This document shows, one piece after another, positions 42,094 through 52,587 of a DNA stretch of 64,000 nt (positions within the stretch are counted from its first letter, which is position 1; every line of letters starts with the position of its first letter). Under the pieces are notes generated by a model, which had not been told where the DNA came from, did not search any database, and saw only the letters and a list, made by a program, of their open reading frames with translations. Source of the stretch: Calothrix sp. PCC 7507. Its GTDB lineage: Bacteria > Cyanobacteriota > Cyanobacteriia > Cyanobacteriales > Nostocaceae. The translations under genes and the position numbers were made by a program. The stretch spans positions 4,772,001 to 4,836,000 of the forward strand of contig NC_019682.1 in the NCBI RefSeq assembly GCF_000316575.1. Reading direction: 5' to 3'.

Positions 42094-43023
42094 ATGTCAA
42101 ATTTTGGCGATCGCACAGAGTCTCAAATTGATAAAGTCTTGCTTATTGGCGTAACTGGAGGTACTGGTGGCAATGTCATTAAGGGATTTCTGGAACAGGG
42201 AGTCACTAACCTACGTGCCATCACTAGAAAGATTGACCTTAACCGTCCTACCCTTTTCAAGCTCAAGGATGCAGGAATTGAGCTAGTTGAAGCTAACCTT
42301 GATGATCAAGACTCCCTCAAAGTAGCCTTTGCAGGTGTTTCTGCTGTGTACTGTCACGCCACTTCCGGGGACTCAGTGAAAGCTGATCCCCTGGAAGTAG
42401 AAAGGGCAAAGCGAGTTGCACAAGCAGCCAAGCAAGCCAACATCAAGCACTTCGTATATAACTCCGCAGGCGGGGCTGATAGAAATTCTAGAATTGCTCA
42501 CATTGAGCAAAAGTACAAAGTCGAGCAAATTCTCAAAGCAGCTGGTTTACCAACAACCATGTTACGGGCTTGCTTGTTTATGGAAGAGTTTTGGAAAAAG
42601 TACACTCGACCTTCAATTCTTAAAGGAGTCTTCCCTTTTTCTGTTCAACCTGATAAACCCTTACATTTAATTACAACTAAAGACATGGGTCGTGTTGCTG
42701 CCTACGTAATTACACATCCAGCTAAATATATCGGTCAAGAAATTGAGTTAGCCGGGGATGTACTGACACCAAAGCAGCTAGCAGAGGCATTCTCTCAGGT
42801 ACAGGGAATAAAAGTTATCCATAAACAGACACCCGCCTGGATTTTCTTATTCCTCCTGCAAACAGAATTGTTTGCATTAATTCAGTGGTATCGCCACCAC
42901 GGTTATCAAGCCGATGTCCAGCAATTGCGAGCAGAAGAATTTCCGGGACTGCTGACTACATTCAACGAATTTCTGGCAGAAACCGACTGGGCAAACCCAG
43001 AACTCACCTACGAGAGTCTATGA
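42094..43023 (+). CDS. NmrA-like NAD(P)-binding protein
   Basis: About 309 residues of the atypical short-chain dehydrogenase type. The Rossmann motif VLLIGVTGGTGGNVIKGFLE lies near the N-terminus, then ITRKID for cofactor phosphate, HFVYNSAGGAD, and YKVEQILKAAGLPTTMLRAC. It is likely a redox sensor or reductase. I start at ATG 42094 (MSNFGDRTE); a longer frame from TTG 42034 adds 20 poorly supported residues. No operon partner; it is divergent from the RCCR-like gene. Confidence 0.82.
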   Translation: MSNFGDRTESQIDKVLLIGVTGGTGGNVIKGFLEQGVTNLRAITRKIDLNRPTLFKLKDAGIELVEANLDDQDSLKVAFAGVSAVYCHATSGDSVKADPLEVERAKRVAQAAKQANIKHFVYNSAGGADRNSRIAHIEQKYKVEQILKAAGLPTTMLRACLFMEEFWKKYTRPSILKGVFPFSVQPDKPLHLITTKDMGRVAAYVITHPAKYIGQEIELAGDVLTPKQLAEAFSQVQGIKVIHKQTPAWIFLFLLQTELFALIQWYRHHGYQADVQQLRAEEFPGLLTTFNEFLAETDWANPELTYESL

Positions 43024-43344
43024 TCTTGACTGGCATCGAGCAGTTAAGTAAGTAGGTGGGAATAAACCAAACTATGTTACGAAAAGTAAACACTCCTGAA
43101 ACTTTCACCAATGACGAATACCTCGGCTCCGCTCGGTACAAGTGACCTGCGGTGTACACACAAGTGCTAGTAAACTACGATATAACGCTGTGAATGAATT
43201 AGGAGCAAATGCAAAAACAAAAAACAATGTACTAACCAGCAGGTAAAACCCAGTCCTAGCTAGGCTTTACAGAGATTGCAACTTAAGTATAATTCTAATA
43301 TGAAAAATTATACTTTTTGACTAAATAGTATAATTTAAGTAATT
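43024..43344. other. Gene-free interval
   Basis: AT-rich DNA with no recognised gene. An HTH fragment begins beyond it on the minus strand. A few repeat scraps are present (for example CTCGGCTCCGCTCGG). Confidence 0.4.
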
Positions 43345-43558
43345 TTACTCGCCAATCACTTGTAAAACTTTTGGCGCAATAAATATCTTGCCATAAGAGC
43401 CTTCACTAGCCTGCACCAAAATGCCTGCATTGACAAGCTTTTCAACGTTCTGTTGTGCAGAGCGATAGCTAACATCCATAATTGTCTGGGCTTGGGGAAT
43501 AGTGAGAATAGGAGATTCAAACAAGCTGTCTGCTAGACGCAACAATAGTGCTGTGGCA
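43345..43558 (-). pseudogene. C-terminal fragment of a Fic family protein
   Basis: The frame ALLLRLADSLFESPILTIPQ followed by AQTIMDVSYRSAQQNVEKLV and GSYGKIFIAPKVLQVIGE is the C-terminal winged helix of cyanobacterial and proteobacterial Fic (AMPylation) proteins. The catalytic HPFxxGNGR domain is absent, and the 5' side runs into another gene fragment. A remnant. Confidence 0.7.
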
Positions 43559-43775
43559 CGGCTAAATAAAGTAATAATTTTTCCTTTGCTGTATAATCTT
43601 CTCTCTTAATTCTGGGTGTTTTTTCTCGATTATTTTTAGCTAGTTTCTTTTCTAGACTAACTATTTTGCCTTCATGAATAGAAATATTTACTTGTTTTAT
43701 AATCCAGTCCAATTCATAGTAAATAATTATTTCTTCAATCTGAGAATATAAATTTTGATATTCATCGTCATTCAT
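43533..43775 (-). pseudogene. 5' part of a short cyanobacterial gene, fused to Fic debris
   Basis: The 80-codon frame MNDDEYQNLYSQIEEIIIYY ... RIKREDYTAKEKLLLYLA resembles small conserved cyanobacterial proteins with a YTAKE(K/Q)LLLLI motif. It then diverges and stops within the Fic fragment, with which it overlaps in another frame. Probably a deletion fusion. The family has no known function. Confidence 0.5.
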
Positions 43776-44051
43776 AACTATCCTTTATGCAGTAAGTAGG
43801 CGGGAATAAACCAAACTATATTACGAAACGTAAATTCTGCCCAACATTAATGTATTTCTATAGTGGAACGATACAGGATGCGAATTTGTTCTCTGGTTGT
43901 AGTCAATTAATCGAGCGCCACTATAATATTATATTTCCGAGGTGGTGCGTCATCATTAGGACTTACGCAAAGTTGAAAATGCGTAAGTCCTGATCATTAT
44001 CTGGGAGTCCCCAAAATCCAGACCTTTCATTTTCTTTGTTTGTGATCAACT

Positions 44052-44543
44052 TTACACCTGAAACCAAGCTGTCAAAGCCACCGCCAAAGCATCTGCAGCA
44101 TCATCCGGCTTAGGAATCTCATCTAAATTCAATTCCCGCGCTACCGCCTCTTGGACTTCCAACTTCTCAGCATTGCCATACCCCGTTAAGGCTTGTTTAA
44201 TTTGAGCAGGGGTAAACTCTACATAAGGAAGACGATGCTGACCCAAAACCAGCATAAGTACTCCCCTCGCCTGTGCCACTAAGATGGTACTTGACATACG
44301 ATAGAAGAACAATTTCTCGATCGCCACCAAATCTGGCTGTAATTCTGTCATCAGGGTGTGCAAATCATCGAACAAGGTACACAGTCTTTCTGCCATCTCT
44401 GTATTTGCAGGTGTAGTAATCACCCCAAAATCCAGCATATTGACCGTTGTATCTTGAACTTTGGCTTGACTTTGTTGGCAGCTAATCAGCCCAAATCCTA
44501 AAATTGCTAGTCCCGGATCTAATCCTAAAATTCGTTTTTCCAT
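44052..44543 (-). CDS. ruvC: Crossover junction endodeoxyribonuclease RuvC
   Basis: A 163-residue Holliday-junction resolvase. The acidic residues are in [15 protein letters not shown] (first Asp at about 8), [10 protein letters not shown] (Glu) and [17 protein letters not shown] (last Asp pair). It cleaves four-way junctions with RuvAB. ATG 44543 ([11 protein letters not shown]) is chosen; a longer frame from 44597 adds 18 residues not seen in the family. Single gene. Confidence 0.94.
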   Translation of the reverse strand: MEKRILGLDPGLAILGFGLISCQQSQAKVQDTTVNMLDFGVITTPANTEMAERLCTLFDDLHTLMTELQPDLVAIEKLFFYRMSSTILVAQARGVLMLVLGQHRLPYVEFTPAQIKQALTGYGNAEKLEVQEAVARELNLDEIPKPDDAADALAVALTAWFQV

Positions 44544-44651
44544 TAAATTTACTTTACTAAATAAGTCTTTACCCTTGAGGGAAAGCAAGCTACGCATAGC
44601 ATCTCCGACAGGAGAAGTGTAAAGGATAAAGGATGAAAAAAATCGGTATAT

Positions 44652-44708
44652 GTCCCACCCACTATCAGTTATCAGTAAACATATTGATAACTGATAACTG
44701 TTAACTGT
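44652..44708. repeat. ATCAGTT / AACTGAT repeat pair
   Basis: TATCAGTTATCAGT and GATAACTGATAACTGTTAACTG are inverted copies of a heptamer unit upstream of yvcK. Confidence 0.65.
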
Positions 44709-44886
44709 TTATGGGTAGGGTAATTTCAGACTTTATACTTTAGGTTGACTGGGAATACGGGCAACTTTGAGGACTTGCTCACAGTCTTATGAGATTAAAA
44801 AATGTAATAGTTACACCCTTGGTCTTCAAACCAAGTAGTGTACATTTTCTGTTAATTATTATTTGTACCACTGCTCCGAACCAGGT

Positions 44887-46257
44887 ATGTCAATTGGTTT
44901 TCTCAGACAAGCCCTCAACGCACTGCAACGGCAGTCGCGCAGCCGCACTTCCCATCGGGTTAACCAGTGGTTTAAATGGTTGTCCCCTGGACTGTCAGTC
45001 AAACGTTGGTTGCTAATCAGTGTTGGGGGTGTAGTACTAGTCAGTTTGGGATTAGCTATTTGGATTAAGTTAAGCCCCATTTTTTGGGCGATAGAGTTGC
45101 TTAAAGGGTTTCTGGGAGCGATCACCAATATCTTGCCCAACTATATCAGTGGACCATTAGTGATCCTGTGCGGCTTGTTGTTGGTACTTTGGGGACAAAC
45201 CCGCACCGTCGGCTCCATTACTAAGGTGCTAAGACCAGAAGGTGAAGAAGAACTCATTGATGTCTTATTGGCACACCGTAGACTGTACCGAGGTCCCAAA
45301 ATAGTAGTGATTGGCGGTGGTACAGGACTTTCCACCTTACTGCGGGGACTAAAAACCTCCAGCGCTAATATTACCGCTATCGTCACTGTAGCCGATGATG
45401 GCGGGTCTTCTGGTCGCTTGCGCCAAGAATTTGGCGTTCTACCCCCTGGCGATATTCGCAGTTGTTTGGCAGCGCTGGCAGATGAAGAAAAGTTATTAAC
45501 GGAATTATTTCAATATCGCTTCCGGGCTGGGGATGGGTTAACTGGCCACAGTTTTGGTAACTTATTTTTAACAGCCATGAGTGAAATTACTGGGGATTTA
45601 GAACTAGCAGTTGCTGCTAGTTCTAAAGTCTTAGCGGTGCGAGGACAAGTGTTACCCGCAACCCTCAGTGATGTTCGTCTCTGGGCAGAATTGGCTGACG
45701 GACGACGCATTGAGGGCGAATCTAACATCCCCAAAGCTGCGGGGAGAATTGTGAAAATCGGCTGCATTCCGGCTAATCCACCCGCATTGCCAGCCGCTAT
45801 TAAGGCAATTAAAGAAGCTGACTATATTATCATTGGGCCTGGTAGCCTTTATACTAGCTTGATCCCTAATTTGTTAGTGCCAGAAATTGCTGATGCGATC
45901 GCCCAAACAGCAGCACTCAGGATCTATATCTGCAATATTATGACTCAACCTGGAGAAACTGAGGGTTATAGTGTTGCCGATCACATCCGCGCCATTGATA
46001 CCGCCGTGGGACACAGGCAGTTATTTGATGCTGTACTGGTACACAAAAAATCTCCTTCAGCTAAATCACTGATTCGCTACGCTCAACAAAATTCCCATCC
46101 CGTTTTCTTAGATCGAGAAGCTGTAACCCAGCTAGGGCGGCGGATTGTCCCCGCTAATGTCTTGTTTGAAGATGAAACAGGTTACGTGCGCCACAATCCC
46201 GAAAAACTAGCACGGGTGTTGCTCCGGTGGTACAGTGGAGCGCATAATATCAAATGA
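44887..46257 (+). CDS. yvcK: YvcK/CofD-like gluconeogenesis factor
   Basis: About 456 residues. The cyanobacterial form has an N-terminal membrane part with two helices ([19 protein letters not shown] and [17 protein letters not shown]). The nucleotide-sugar-binding YvcK domain follows: [41 protein letters not shown], and [15 protein letters not shown]. YvcK binds UDP-sugars and links carbon metabolism with cell-wall growth. ATG 44887 is preferred. Its TGA overlaps the tsaE ATG (ATGA at 46254-46257), so the pair is translationally coupled. Confidence 0.93.
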   Translation: MSIGFLRQALNALQRQSRSRTSHRVNQWFKWLSPGLSVKRWLLISVGGVVLVSLGLAIWIKLSPIFWAIELLKGFLGAITNILPNYISGPLVILCGLLLVLWGQTRTVGSITKVLRPEGEEELIDVLLAHRRLYRGPKIVVIGGGTGLSTLLRGLKTSSANITAIVTVADDGGSSGRLRQEFGVLPPGDIRSCLAALADEEKLLTELFQYRFRAGDGLTGHSFGNLFLTAMSEITGDLELAVAASSKVLAVRGQVLPATLSDVRLWAELADGRRIEGESNIPKAAGRIVKIGCIPANPPALPAAIKAIKEADYIIIGPGSLYTSLIPNLLVPEIADAIAQTAALRIYICNIMTQPGETEGYSVADHIRAIDTAVGHRQLFDAVLVHKKSPSAKSLIRYAQQNSHPVFLDREAVTQLGRRIVPANVLFEDETGYVRHNPEKLARVLLRWYSGAHNIK

Positions 46258-46718
46258 AAATTTCGCTTACAGATGCACAAGCAACCCTAAATTTGGGTGT
46301 TACTTTTGGCCAAACCTTACCTCCTAGCACTGTAATTCTCCTGGAAGGTGATCTAGGTGCTGGCAAAACTACCCTAGTACAAGGCATTGGGAAAGGCTTG
46401 GGAATCACCGAACCAATTGTGAGTCCCACTTTTACCCTGATTAATGAGTATACAGAAGGGCGCTTCCCCCTTTATCATTTGGATCTATATCGCTTAGAAC
46501 CACAAGAAGTAGCTGCCTTAAATTTAGAAACCTATTGGGAAGGTATGGAAGTTGTACCAGGAATTGTGGCAATTGAGTGGGCAGAACGATTACCCTACAA
46601 GCCAGATAGTTATGTCAGTGTATATTTGACTTATGGCAAAGAGGGCGATCGCCTAGCCGAAATTAAACCATACAATTGTGATATTTCAATTAAATCAGCG
46701 AACAGTTTAGACTCGTAG
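46254..46718 (+). CDS. tsaE: tRNA threonylcarbamoyladenosine biosynthesis ATPase TsaE
   Basis: A 154-residue P-loop protein: [20 protein letters not shown] (Walker A), [22 protein letters not shown] and [10 protein letters not shown], all TsaE signatures. It acts with TsaB and TsaD to form t6A37 of ANN-decoding tRNAs. It overlaps yvcK by four bases. Confidence 0.94.
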   Translation: MKISLTDAQATLNLGVTFGQTLPPSTVILLEGDLGAGKTTLVQGIGKGLGITEPIVSPTFTLINEYTEGRFPLYHLDLYRLEPQEVAALNLETYWEGMEVVPGIVAIEWAERLPYKPDSYVSVYLTYGKEGDRLAEIKPYNCDISIKSANSLDS

Positions 46719-47791
46719 CAGTTTGCCGCAGGATACAGTTATCACGGTTTCAGTCGGGTATTTAACCCAGGTAAGCCACCACTTTTAGATGTGGAGGACT
46801 ATGGCTATCAACTGATACTTCTCTGCGAGAAGCTACGCCCTAAGCGTTGGCGCAGCCTCTCGTAGATAAGCTATGCCGTAGGCTTTACGCTCAGTACAAG
46901 CAACTGATAACTGATTCTATCTGCCGCTACCGCGCTCGTCTTCGTTACAGTAATTAGTTAACATTGTTATCTTAATTATTCAAGAATGAGTGAAAAATTG
47001 TTGGATGAAAAAGGCACACGCAATTGATATCTACTAGCTGCATTACCAGGGTATGTAATCACTAGCAGATGTATGATCATTTGACTCAAAATATCTGAAT
47101 AAATTGATTTTATTGCAGGTGATATCTAGCAAAATGCAGATTTTTTAAATACCTGCTTGGGAGGAAATATCAGTCGAAGACAATGTTGCTTTCCCTGAGA
47201 TATAGGTGAAGATTTTTAATCTGGTTACATGGAAACAGCAACTAATACACATTCAAAATTCAAACTTAAGAGATTCGGAAGTCATAAGTGTTTCCAGATT
47301 GAAATCTACCGCATTCTTTTTTTAAAAGTGTAATCAGAAGTTAAAAAACAACTGTTATTACTTTATGTATCAAGCATATAGAAACTATTTTGGCTTGAAC
47401 ACAGAGTTTTTACATAACTTGCCTTGATCAGTTTGACCGACTTAATTTTATCTAACTGTTTAAATAAAGAATAGATATCGTTGAATACCCATAGCTAGTA
47501 GGCGAATGTTAAATCTTGATGATGTTTTGCATTAGTTATCTAACTTTGTATGCGTATACCTAGGTTGATGCTGAAAATCTATAAAACTAACCCTAATAAA
47601 ATAATGAGTAAAATTAAAATTATTTAACTCTGTAGGAAAGATATTCTTATATCTGTATATGTAGCTATTACGGAAGCAAGTTTTTAAGAATAAGGGATGT
47701 TCGCGTATTTATACGCGAACATCCCTTATTTACACAAGATGATTAGGGTAACTTTTTTTGAAGTTGCTACTTGCAAGCACAGCATTTCTAT
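46719..47791. other. 1.07-kb gene-free interval
   Basis: No convincing ORF, tRNA or known RNA is visible. A repeat-derived block (about 46810-46905) has CTCTGCGAGAAGCTACGCC and GGCGCAGCCTCTCGTAG as imperfect inverted parts. The centre is AT-rich and featureless, and the right end holds the palindrome at 47689-47730. It could hide a regulatory RNA. Confidence 0.5.
47689..47730. terminator. Perfect 20-bp inverted repeat downstream of pyrC
   Basis: Arm 47689-47708 (AATAAGGGATGTTCGCGTAT) and arm 47711-47730 are exact reverse complements with a 2-base centre. It begins 62 bases after the pyrC stop (minus strand). A termination or transcript-stabilising role is inferred; there is no T tract. Confidence 0.6.
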
Positions 47792-49114
47792 TTACTCCAA
47801 GAAATTCAAGGCTTGACCACGGACTGACTCATTTACCTTACCCTGGTCATAAACAATTTCACCACCAACAATAGTTTTGACAGCCCATCCGGTAAGGTTC
47901 CATCCTTCAAAAGGACTCCAACCACATTTAGTCAACAATTCTTCTTTGAGAACTGGGCGGTAAGTCTGTAAATCTACAAGCACTAAATCAGCATCATAAC
48001 CAGGTGCGATCGCTCCCTTATTGGGAATACCATAAGCAACAGCTACAGCCTTGGACATCCAGTGGGTAACTTGGGCGATCGTACATTGCCCCGCCATCGC
48101 TGCTGTTAACATCAAAGCTAAGGAAGTTTCCACACCGGGCATTCCCGATGGACTATTGGGATATGCTTGGGCTTTTTCGGCTAATGTGTGTGGTGCGTGA
48201 TCTGTGGCGATAAAATCAATCACACCATCGCGCAAAGCTTGCCAAAGGACTTCGTTATCGTGGGGCGATCGCAAAGGTGGATTCATCTGTGCTAAAGTGC
48301 CAATTTTTTCATAGGCGCTGGTATTGAGCAATAAATGCTGTGGCGTCACCTCGGCTGTCACCCAACTCGGTTTCTCCTGACGTAGTAAGTCGGCTTCTTC
48401 CGCCGTGGACAGATGCAAAATATGCAGCCGACGTTGGTATTTTTGAGAAAGTTTTAAGGCGAGTTTAGTTGCCAACAGTGCCGCTTGATTATCTTGAATT
48501 TGTGAATGCACTGCGGGATCATGGATATCGGCAAATTCCTGACGGCGTTGGTTAATTCTCGCTTGGTCTTCAGCATGAACGGCAATTAAGCGATGTCCTT
48601 GAGCAAAGATAGCTTCTAATAGCCCTTCTTGGTCAACCAACAACTGACCATGCATTGACCCCATAAAAATTTTAATTCCTGGTGTCGGCTTTGCTTCGAG
48701 CAAGTCTGGCAGATTCTCTGCTGTTGCCCCAATAAAAAAGCCATAATTAACTAGGGACTTTTGGGAGGCACGCTGTAATTTATCGTCTAAAGCTTGTTGG
48801 TTAGTTGTCAAAGGGCGTGTATTCGGCATTTCCAGAAAAGAGGTTACTCCTCCTTTAGCACAAGCACGACTAGCCGTAGCCAAATCTTCCTTGTGTTCTA
48901 GTCCTGGTTCTCGGAAATGTACCTGTGGATCGATGACTCCTGGCAACAAAGTTAACCCTTCTGCGTCAACTTCTGTAGTGGGTGTGGTAGTAGAGATTTG
49001 TGGTGCAACTTCGACTATTTGGCGATCGCGCGTCAGCAAATCCCCGACCATTAATTCACCATCAGGTAGAATGATGCGAGCGCGACGAATCAATAAACTT
49101 TTTTGAGATGACAT
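47792..49114 (-). CDS. pyrC: Dihydroorotase
   Basis: A 440-residue amidohydrolase converting carbamoyl aspartate to dihydroorotate. Motifs are GVIDPQVHFREPGLEHKEDL (about 58-77), the carbamylated Lys in GIKIFMGSMHG, VHAEDQ, ILHLST and ATDHAPHT. The usual metal-binding HxH reads QxH (DPQVH), so one zinc ligand is replaced by Gln; I believe this variant is not unique to this protein. The remaining ligands are intact. Downstream in the pathway, PyrE and PyrF are encoded as a fusion at 14362-15804. Confidence 0.92.
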   Translation of the reverse strand: MSSQKSLLIRRARIILPDGELMVGDLLTRDRQIVEVAPQISTTTPTTEVDAEGLTLLPGVIDPQVHFREPGLEHKEDLATASRACAKGGVTSFLEMPNTRPLTTNQQALDDKLQRASQKSLVNYGFFIGATAENLPDLLEAKPTPGIKIFMGSMHGQLLVDQEGLLEAIFAQGHRLIAVHAEDQARINQRRQEFADIHDPAVHSQIQDNQAALLATKLALKLSQKYQRRLHILHLSTAEEADLLRQEKPSWVTAEVTPQHLLLNTSAYEKIGTLAQMNPPLRSPHDNEVLWQALRDGVIDFIATDHAPHTLAEKAQAYPNSPSGMPGVETSLALMLTAAMAGQCTIAQVTHWMSKAVAVAYGIPNKGAIAPGYDADLVLVDLQTYRPVLKEELLTKCGWSPFEGWNLTGWAVKTIVGGEIVYDQGKVNESVRGQALNFLE

Positions 49115-49359
49115 GGAGTTAACAGCTTCAAAATGGAGAGTTATAGATGACAGAGAACTATTCTTTTAGGTTAAACTTGGTTGCGCTCTCCGTAGTCAAT
49201 TTTTGGTCACAAGTTAAAAAAAAGTTTATTTTTGACCATGAATAGCTCTATCAAGTTATCCACATAACTAGAAAATCTAACTTCTCCCGTTAAGATTAAG
49301 AAATAAAGTTCCCCTGAGCGAGTTAACTACCTGGATCTTTTCTTTACTTCAGTAATTTC

Positions 49360-50013
49360 ATGCAAAATCAAGTGTCTGATAACAACTCTAGTCAACAACC
49401 CGATCATTCCTGGATCGCAGAAATAGGTAGAACAGTTGTCTTAAGTATAGTTCTAGCCTTGGGAATTCGTACTTTTGTTGCCGAAGCTCGCTGGATTCCT
49501 TCTGGCTCTATGGAACCCACCCTACACGGTACCCCAAATCAATTAGAAGCAGACAAGATCATTGTTGATAAGTTGAAGTATAAATTTTCTCAGCCACAAC
49601 GAGGGGACATTGTGGTTTTTTCGCCAACAGACGAGCTACAAAAAGAGAAGTATCAAGATGCTTTCATTAAACGTGTAATTGGTTTACCCGGAGAAAAAGT
49701 AGAACTGAGGAATGGTAGGGTCTATATCAACGATAAACCCCTCCCGGAAGAAAATTACCTGAGTTCAACCCAACGCACTATAACGGAAGTTTGCACCTCA
49801 GGACAGCAGCCACCTTTCTTGGCGAAACCCCAAATCATACCCGCAAACTCATACTTGGTGCTAGGAGATAACCGTAACAACAGCTACGACGGACGCTGTT
49901 GGGGTGTTGTCCCCCAAGAGAAAATTATCGGTCGTGCGGTACTGCGTTTCTGGAAACTCGACCGCATTGGGAGCATTGATAAAACACCACTATATCCACA
50001 AACCACTCCATAA
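49360..50013 (+). CDS. lepB: Signal peptidase I
   Basis: A 217-residue membrane serine protease. One N-terminal transmembrane helix (IGRTVVLSIVLALGIRTFV) is followed by the nucleophile motif IPSGSMEPTL (Ser about 52) and the general-base Lys in DAFIKRVIGLPGEKVEL. The C-terminal GDNRNNSYDGRCWGVVP box is also present. It removes signal peptides after export. The next gene is a near-copy. ATG 49360 is the only good start. Confidence 0.94.
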   Translation: MQNQVSDNNSSQQPDHSWIAEIGRTVVLSIVLALGIRTFVAEARWIPSGSMEPTLHGTPNQLEADKIIVDKLKYKFSQPQRGDIVVFSPTDELQKEKYQDAFIKRVIGLPGEKVELRNGRVYINDKPLPEENYLSSTQRTITEVCTSGQQPPFLAKPQIIPANSYLVLGDNRNNSYDGRCWGVVPQEKIIGRAVLRFWKLDRIGSIDKTPLYPQTTP

Positions 50014-50053
50014 AATAGGCTACCAAACATAAGGTCAGAAAACAAAATGTTGT

Positions 50054-50668
50054 ATGCTCAATGTCAACATTAAGATCATCCTACAACGCGCTATCATAGC
50101 GTCCCTAGGAGCTATGGGTTTATGTGCCCTTGCTTTTGTTATGTTTAGTGAAGCTCGCTGGATTCCCTCTGGTGCTATGGAACCTACCCTACATGGCACT
50201 CCCAACCAGTGGGAAGCAGACAAGATAATTGTTGATAAGTTGAAGTATAAATTTTCTCAGCCGCAAAGAGGAGATATTGTAGTTTTTTGGCCAACAGACG
50301 AGCTACAAAAAGAGCAGTATCAAGATGCCTTTATTAAACGTGTAATTGGTTTACCTGGAGAAAAAGTAGAACTGAGGAATGGTGGGGTCTATATCAACGA
50401 CAAACCCCTCCCGGAAGAAAATTACCTGAGTTCAACCCAACGCACTGTAACTGAAGTTTGCACCTCAGGACAGCAGCCGCCTTTCTTGGCGAAACCCCAA
50501 ATCATACCCGCAAACTCATACTTAGTGCTGGGTGATAACCGTAGCAATAGTTACGACGGACGTTGTTGGGGTGTTGTCCCTCAACAGAAGATTATCGGTC
50601 GTGCTGTAGTGCGTTTCTGGCCACTCAATCACATTGGGGGAATTAATAAAGCGCCACTGTACCCATAG
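50054..50668 (+). CDS. Signal peptidase I paralogue with Ser-to-Ala at the nucleophile
   Basis: A 204-residue tandem duplicate 40 bases downstream of lepB. From the SEARWIPSG segment onward it is almost identical to the first copy, including FIKRVIGLPGEKVEL and SYDGRCWGVVP. The N-terminal helix is different (IIASLGAMGLCALAFVMF). The nucleophile motif reads IPSGAMEPTL: the codon for the catalytic Ser is GCT (Ala). The enzyme should be inactive as a classical Ser/Lys protease and may bind preproteins or regulate the active copy. Confidence 0.9.
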   Translation: MLNVNIKIILQRAIIASLGAMGLCALAFVMFSEARWIPSGAMEPTLHGTPNQWEADKIIVDKLKYKFSQPQRGDIVVFWPTDELQKEQYQDAFIKRVIGLPGEKVELRNGGVYINDKPLPEENYLSSTQRTVTEVCTSGQQPPFLAKPQIIPANSYLVLGDNRSNSYDGRCWGVVPQQKIIGRAVVRFWPLNHIGGINKAPLYP

Positions 50669-50889
50669 TTAACGATTATCTATAATGGTAGAAAATTCTG
50701 GTTTTTGCAATTAAATAATTTTGGTAAAGTGGATAAGTAAACGCAGCAATTTTAATTTAGGATTTTGCCTGGAAATGCCTAATCTAAAGTCCCACACCAC
50801 AGAGCATTTTTGAGGTAAATGAGGTATAAATGTAAGGGCAAGCGTCCCTGTGCCCTGACAATCTGCTGTAATTAAATCTATCTGTCGCC

Positions 50890-51672
50890 ATGCCGTACCT
50901 AGCCAAAATTTTACTCTACCCGGTTAAATCACTGGATGGCGTGGAAGTTGAAAACGCCACAGTCTTGGCTAGTGGGGCATTAAAATCTGACCGAGAATTT
51001 GCTATTTTTGATGATTCACAAAACTTTGTAAATGGCAAGCGTCATGCCAAAATCCATTTACTACGGGCGCAATTTACACTCTTCAATAGAACTATCTCCC
51101 TACAAATCCCAGGTGATGACGCGCAACAAATTTTCCATCTGGATGAGGAGCGCAAAGCCCTAGAAGCGGCTTTGAGTGATTTTTTTGAGTTTGCTGTCAA
51201 ATTGCAACAAAATTCTTTAACAGGCTTTCCTGACGATCTCAACTCGCCGGGGCCAACGGTGATTAGTACAGCAACTTTGACAGAAGTGGCTTCTTGGTTT
51301 CCCGATGTGAGTGTTAATGAAATGCGCCGTCGGATACGTGCCAACATTGAAATTGGGGATGTACCACCATTCTGGGAAGATCAGTTATTTAGCGCAGAAA
51401 GTGAGACAGTCTCTTTTCGAGTAGGAGATGTGCATTTTTTTGGTGTTCAGCCATGTAAGCGGTGTGTAGTCCCGACACGCAATCCTGACTCGGGTTTAGC
51501 TTACCAAAGCTTTCAAAAAACATTTGTGCAACAGCGACAAGCAACCTTACCAAGCTGGGTGGCTGCGTCGCGTTTTCGTCACTTTTACAGCTTGAGCGTC
51601 AACACACGATTACCCATATCGGCTGTGGGGAAAACTTTGCAGATAGGTAACGAAGTTCAAATTATTTCGTAA
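50890..51672 (+). CDS. MOSC domain protein
   Basis: A 260-residue protein with an N-terminal MOSC beta-barrel (YLAKILLYPVKSLDGVEVE) and a C-terminal MOSC domain. This carries GVQPCKRCVVPTRNPDSG (about 191-208), whose first Cys corresponds to the molybdenum-cofactor ligand of YcbX/mARC-type proteins. These proteins bind Moco and reduce N-hydroxylated bases, often with a ferredoxin partner. Single gene. Confidence 0.88.
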   Translation: MPYLAKILLYPVKSLDGVEVENATVLASGALKSDREFAIFDDSQNFVNGKRHAKIHLLRAQFTLFNRTISLQIPGDDAQQIFHLDEERKALEAALSDFFEFAVKLQQNSLTGFPDDLNSPGPTVISTATLTEVASWFPDVSVNEMRRRIRANIEIGDVPPFWEDQLFSAESETVSFRVGDVHFFGVQPCKRCVVPTRNPDSGLAYQSFQKTFVQQRQATLPSWVAASRFRHFYSLSVNTRLPISAVGKTLQIGNEVQIIS

Positions 51673-51792
51673 TTTAATTAGCGTTTCTTAAACTTAAACA
51701 GCAAGAAGTAAAAAAACTTGGTTTTTCCTCTTGGCAAAAGATTATTTTTGGGGAAATTCTCAGATTTTTTTAACAAGATACTTGGATAAGAC

Positions 51793-52022
51793 TATAGGAA
51801 TCCGGTTTGATTTTTGAACAAATCTAAGTATCTGTAGGGGAGCCACCCTTGTGCGCGGTGAGCGCAGCCACACGTGCGTCTGAAGCACCGGGTGGACTGC
51901 CGAATCCGGAGGGGTTTCCCGTGTTGAGAGGAGTGGCGTTGGGCAATGCCCAGCATATCCTCGTTTTGTAAGGCATAGCCCTGCCTACATGTAGTTCAAA
52001 AATCAAATAGTAGCCCTCTATA
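51793..52022. mobile_element. MITE-like element, family A (230 bp)
   Basis: The left end TATAGGAATCCGGTTTGATT and the right end (reverse complement TATAGAGGGCTACTATTTGA) are terminal inverted repeats; both continue into TTTTTGAA. It is longer than the copy at 17281 by an extra internal block with CACGTGCG. Confidence 0.7.
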
Positions 52023-52587
52023 GTACAACAAGGCAAAAGTAACCCTTCCCTACGGGATGCTGCGCGTAGCTTGCTTCCACGAAGTGGTACGACTGCGCTC
52101 AGGGTTACACCGAGCGAAGCCGAGGTGTAAAAAGAAAGAATACTTATACTGCAAGCTTTTTACCTATTTCAGATGGTTGGTTTATTTAGTCCAAGCTGTA
52201 CTAGAGATATTGGCACTGGCTAAATAAGCCAATGCATCAATAAGGCAATATTTTGGTATTAATGGTAACAAATACCATAGAATCACATGCTGTAGTTTAT
52301 TATTTAAATCTCCAGGATATAGAGATGTAATCTTGAATGAGTGTAAATATATTTTGCAGTTTATCTGAGAAGATTTATAGATGCGTTGTCAGCTAAAACT
52401 GGGCAAATTAAGGTGTTATAACAAAGCATGAAGATTAAGTGCGGGAGGAATTACGTCAGGCAAACAGGCATATTTTAACTCAGTACTGCTATATTTTTCG
52501 TATCTAATAAGGTGATGCACTCATGGCTTTTCCTGGGAAAGTTGGTACTAACTCTTATATCGCTCGTAGCTTATATAGCAAGAATTC

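Noticed and set aside
44780-44886. Possible tRNA-like sequence upstream of yvcK
   Set aside because: No acceptor pairing and no GTTCRANYC T-loop could be found.
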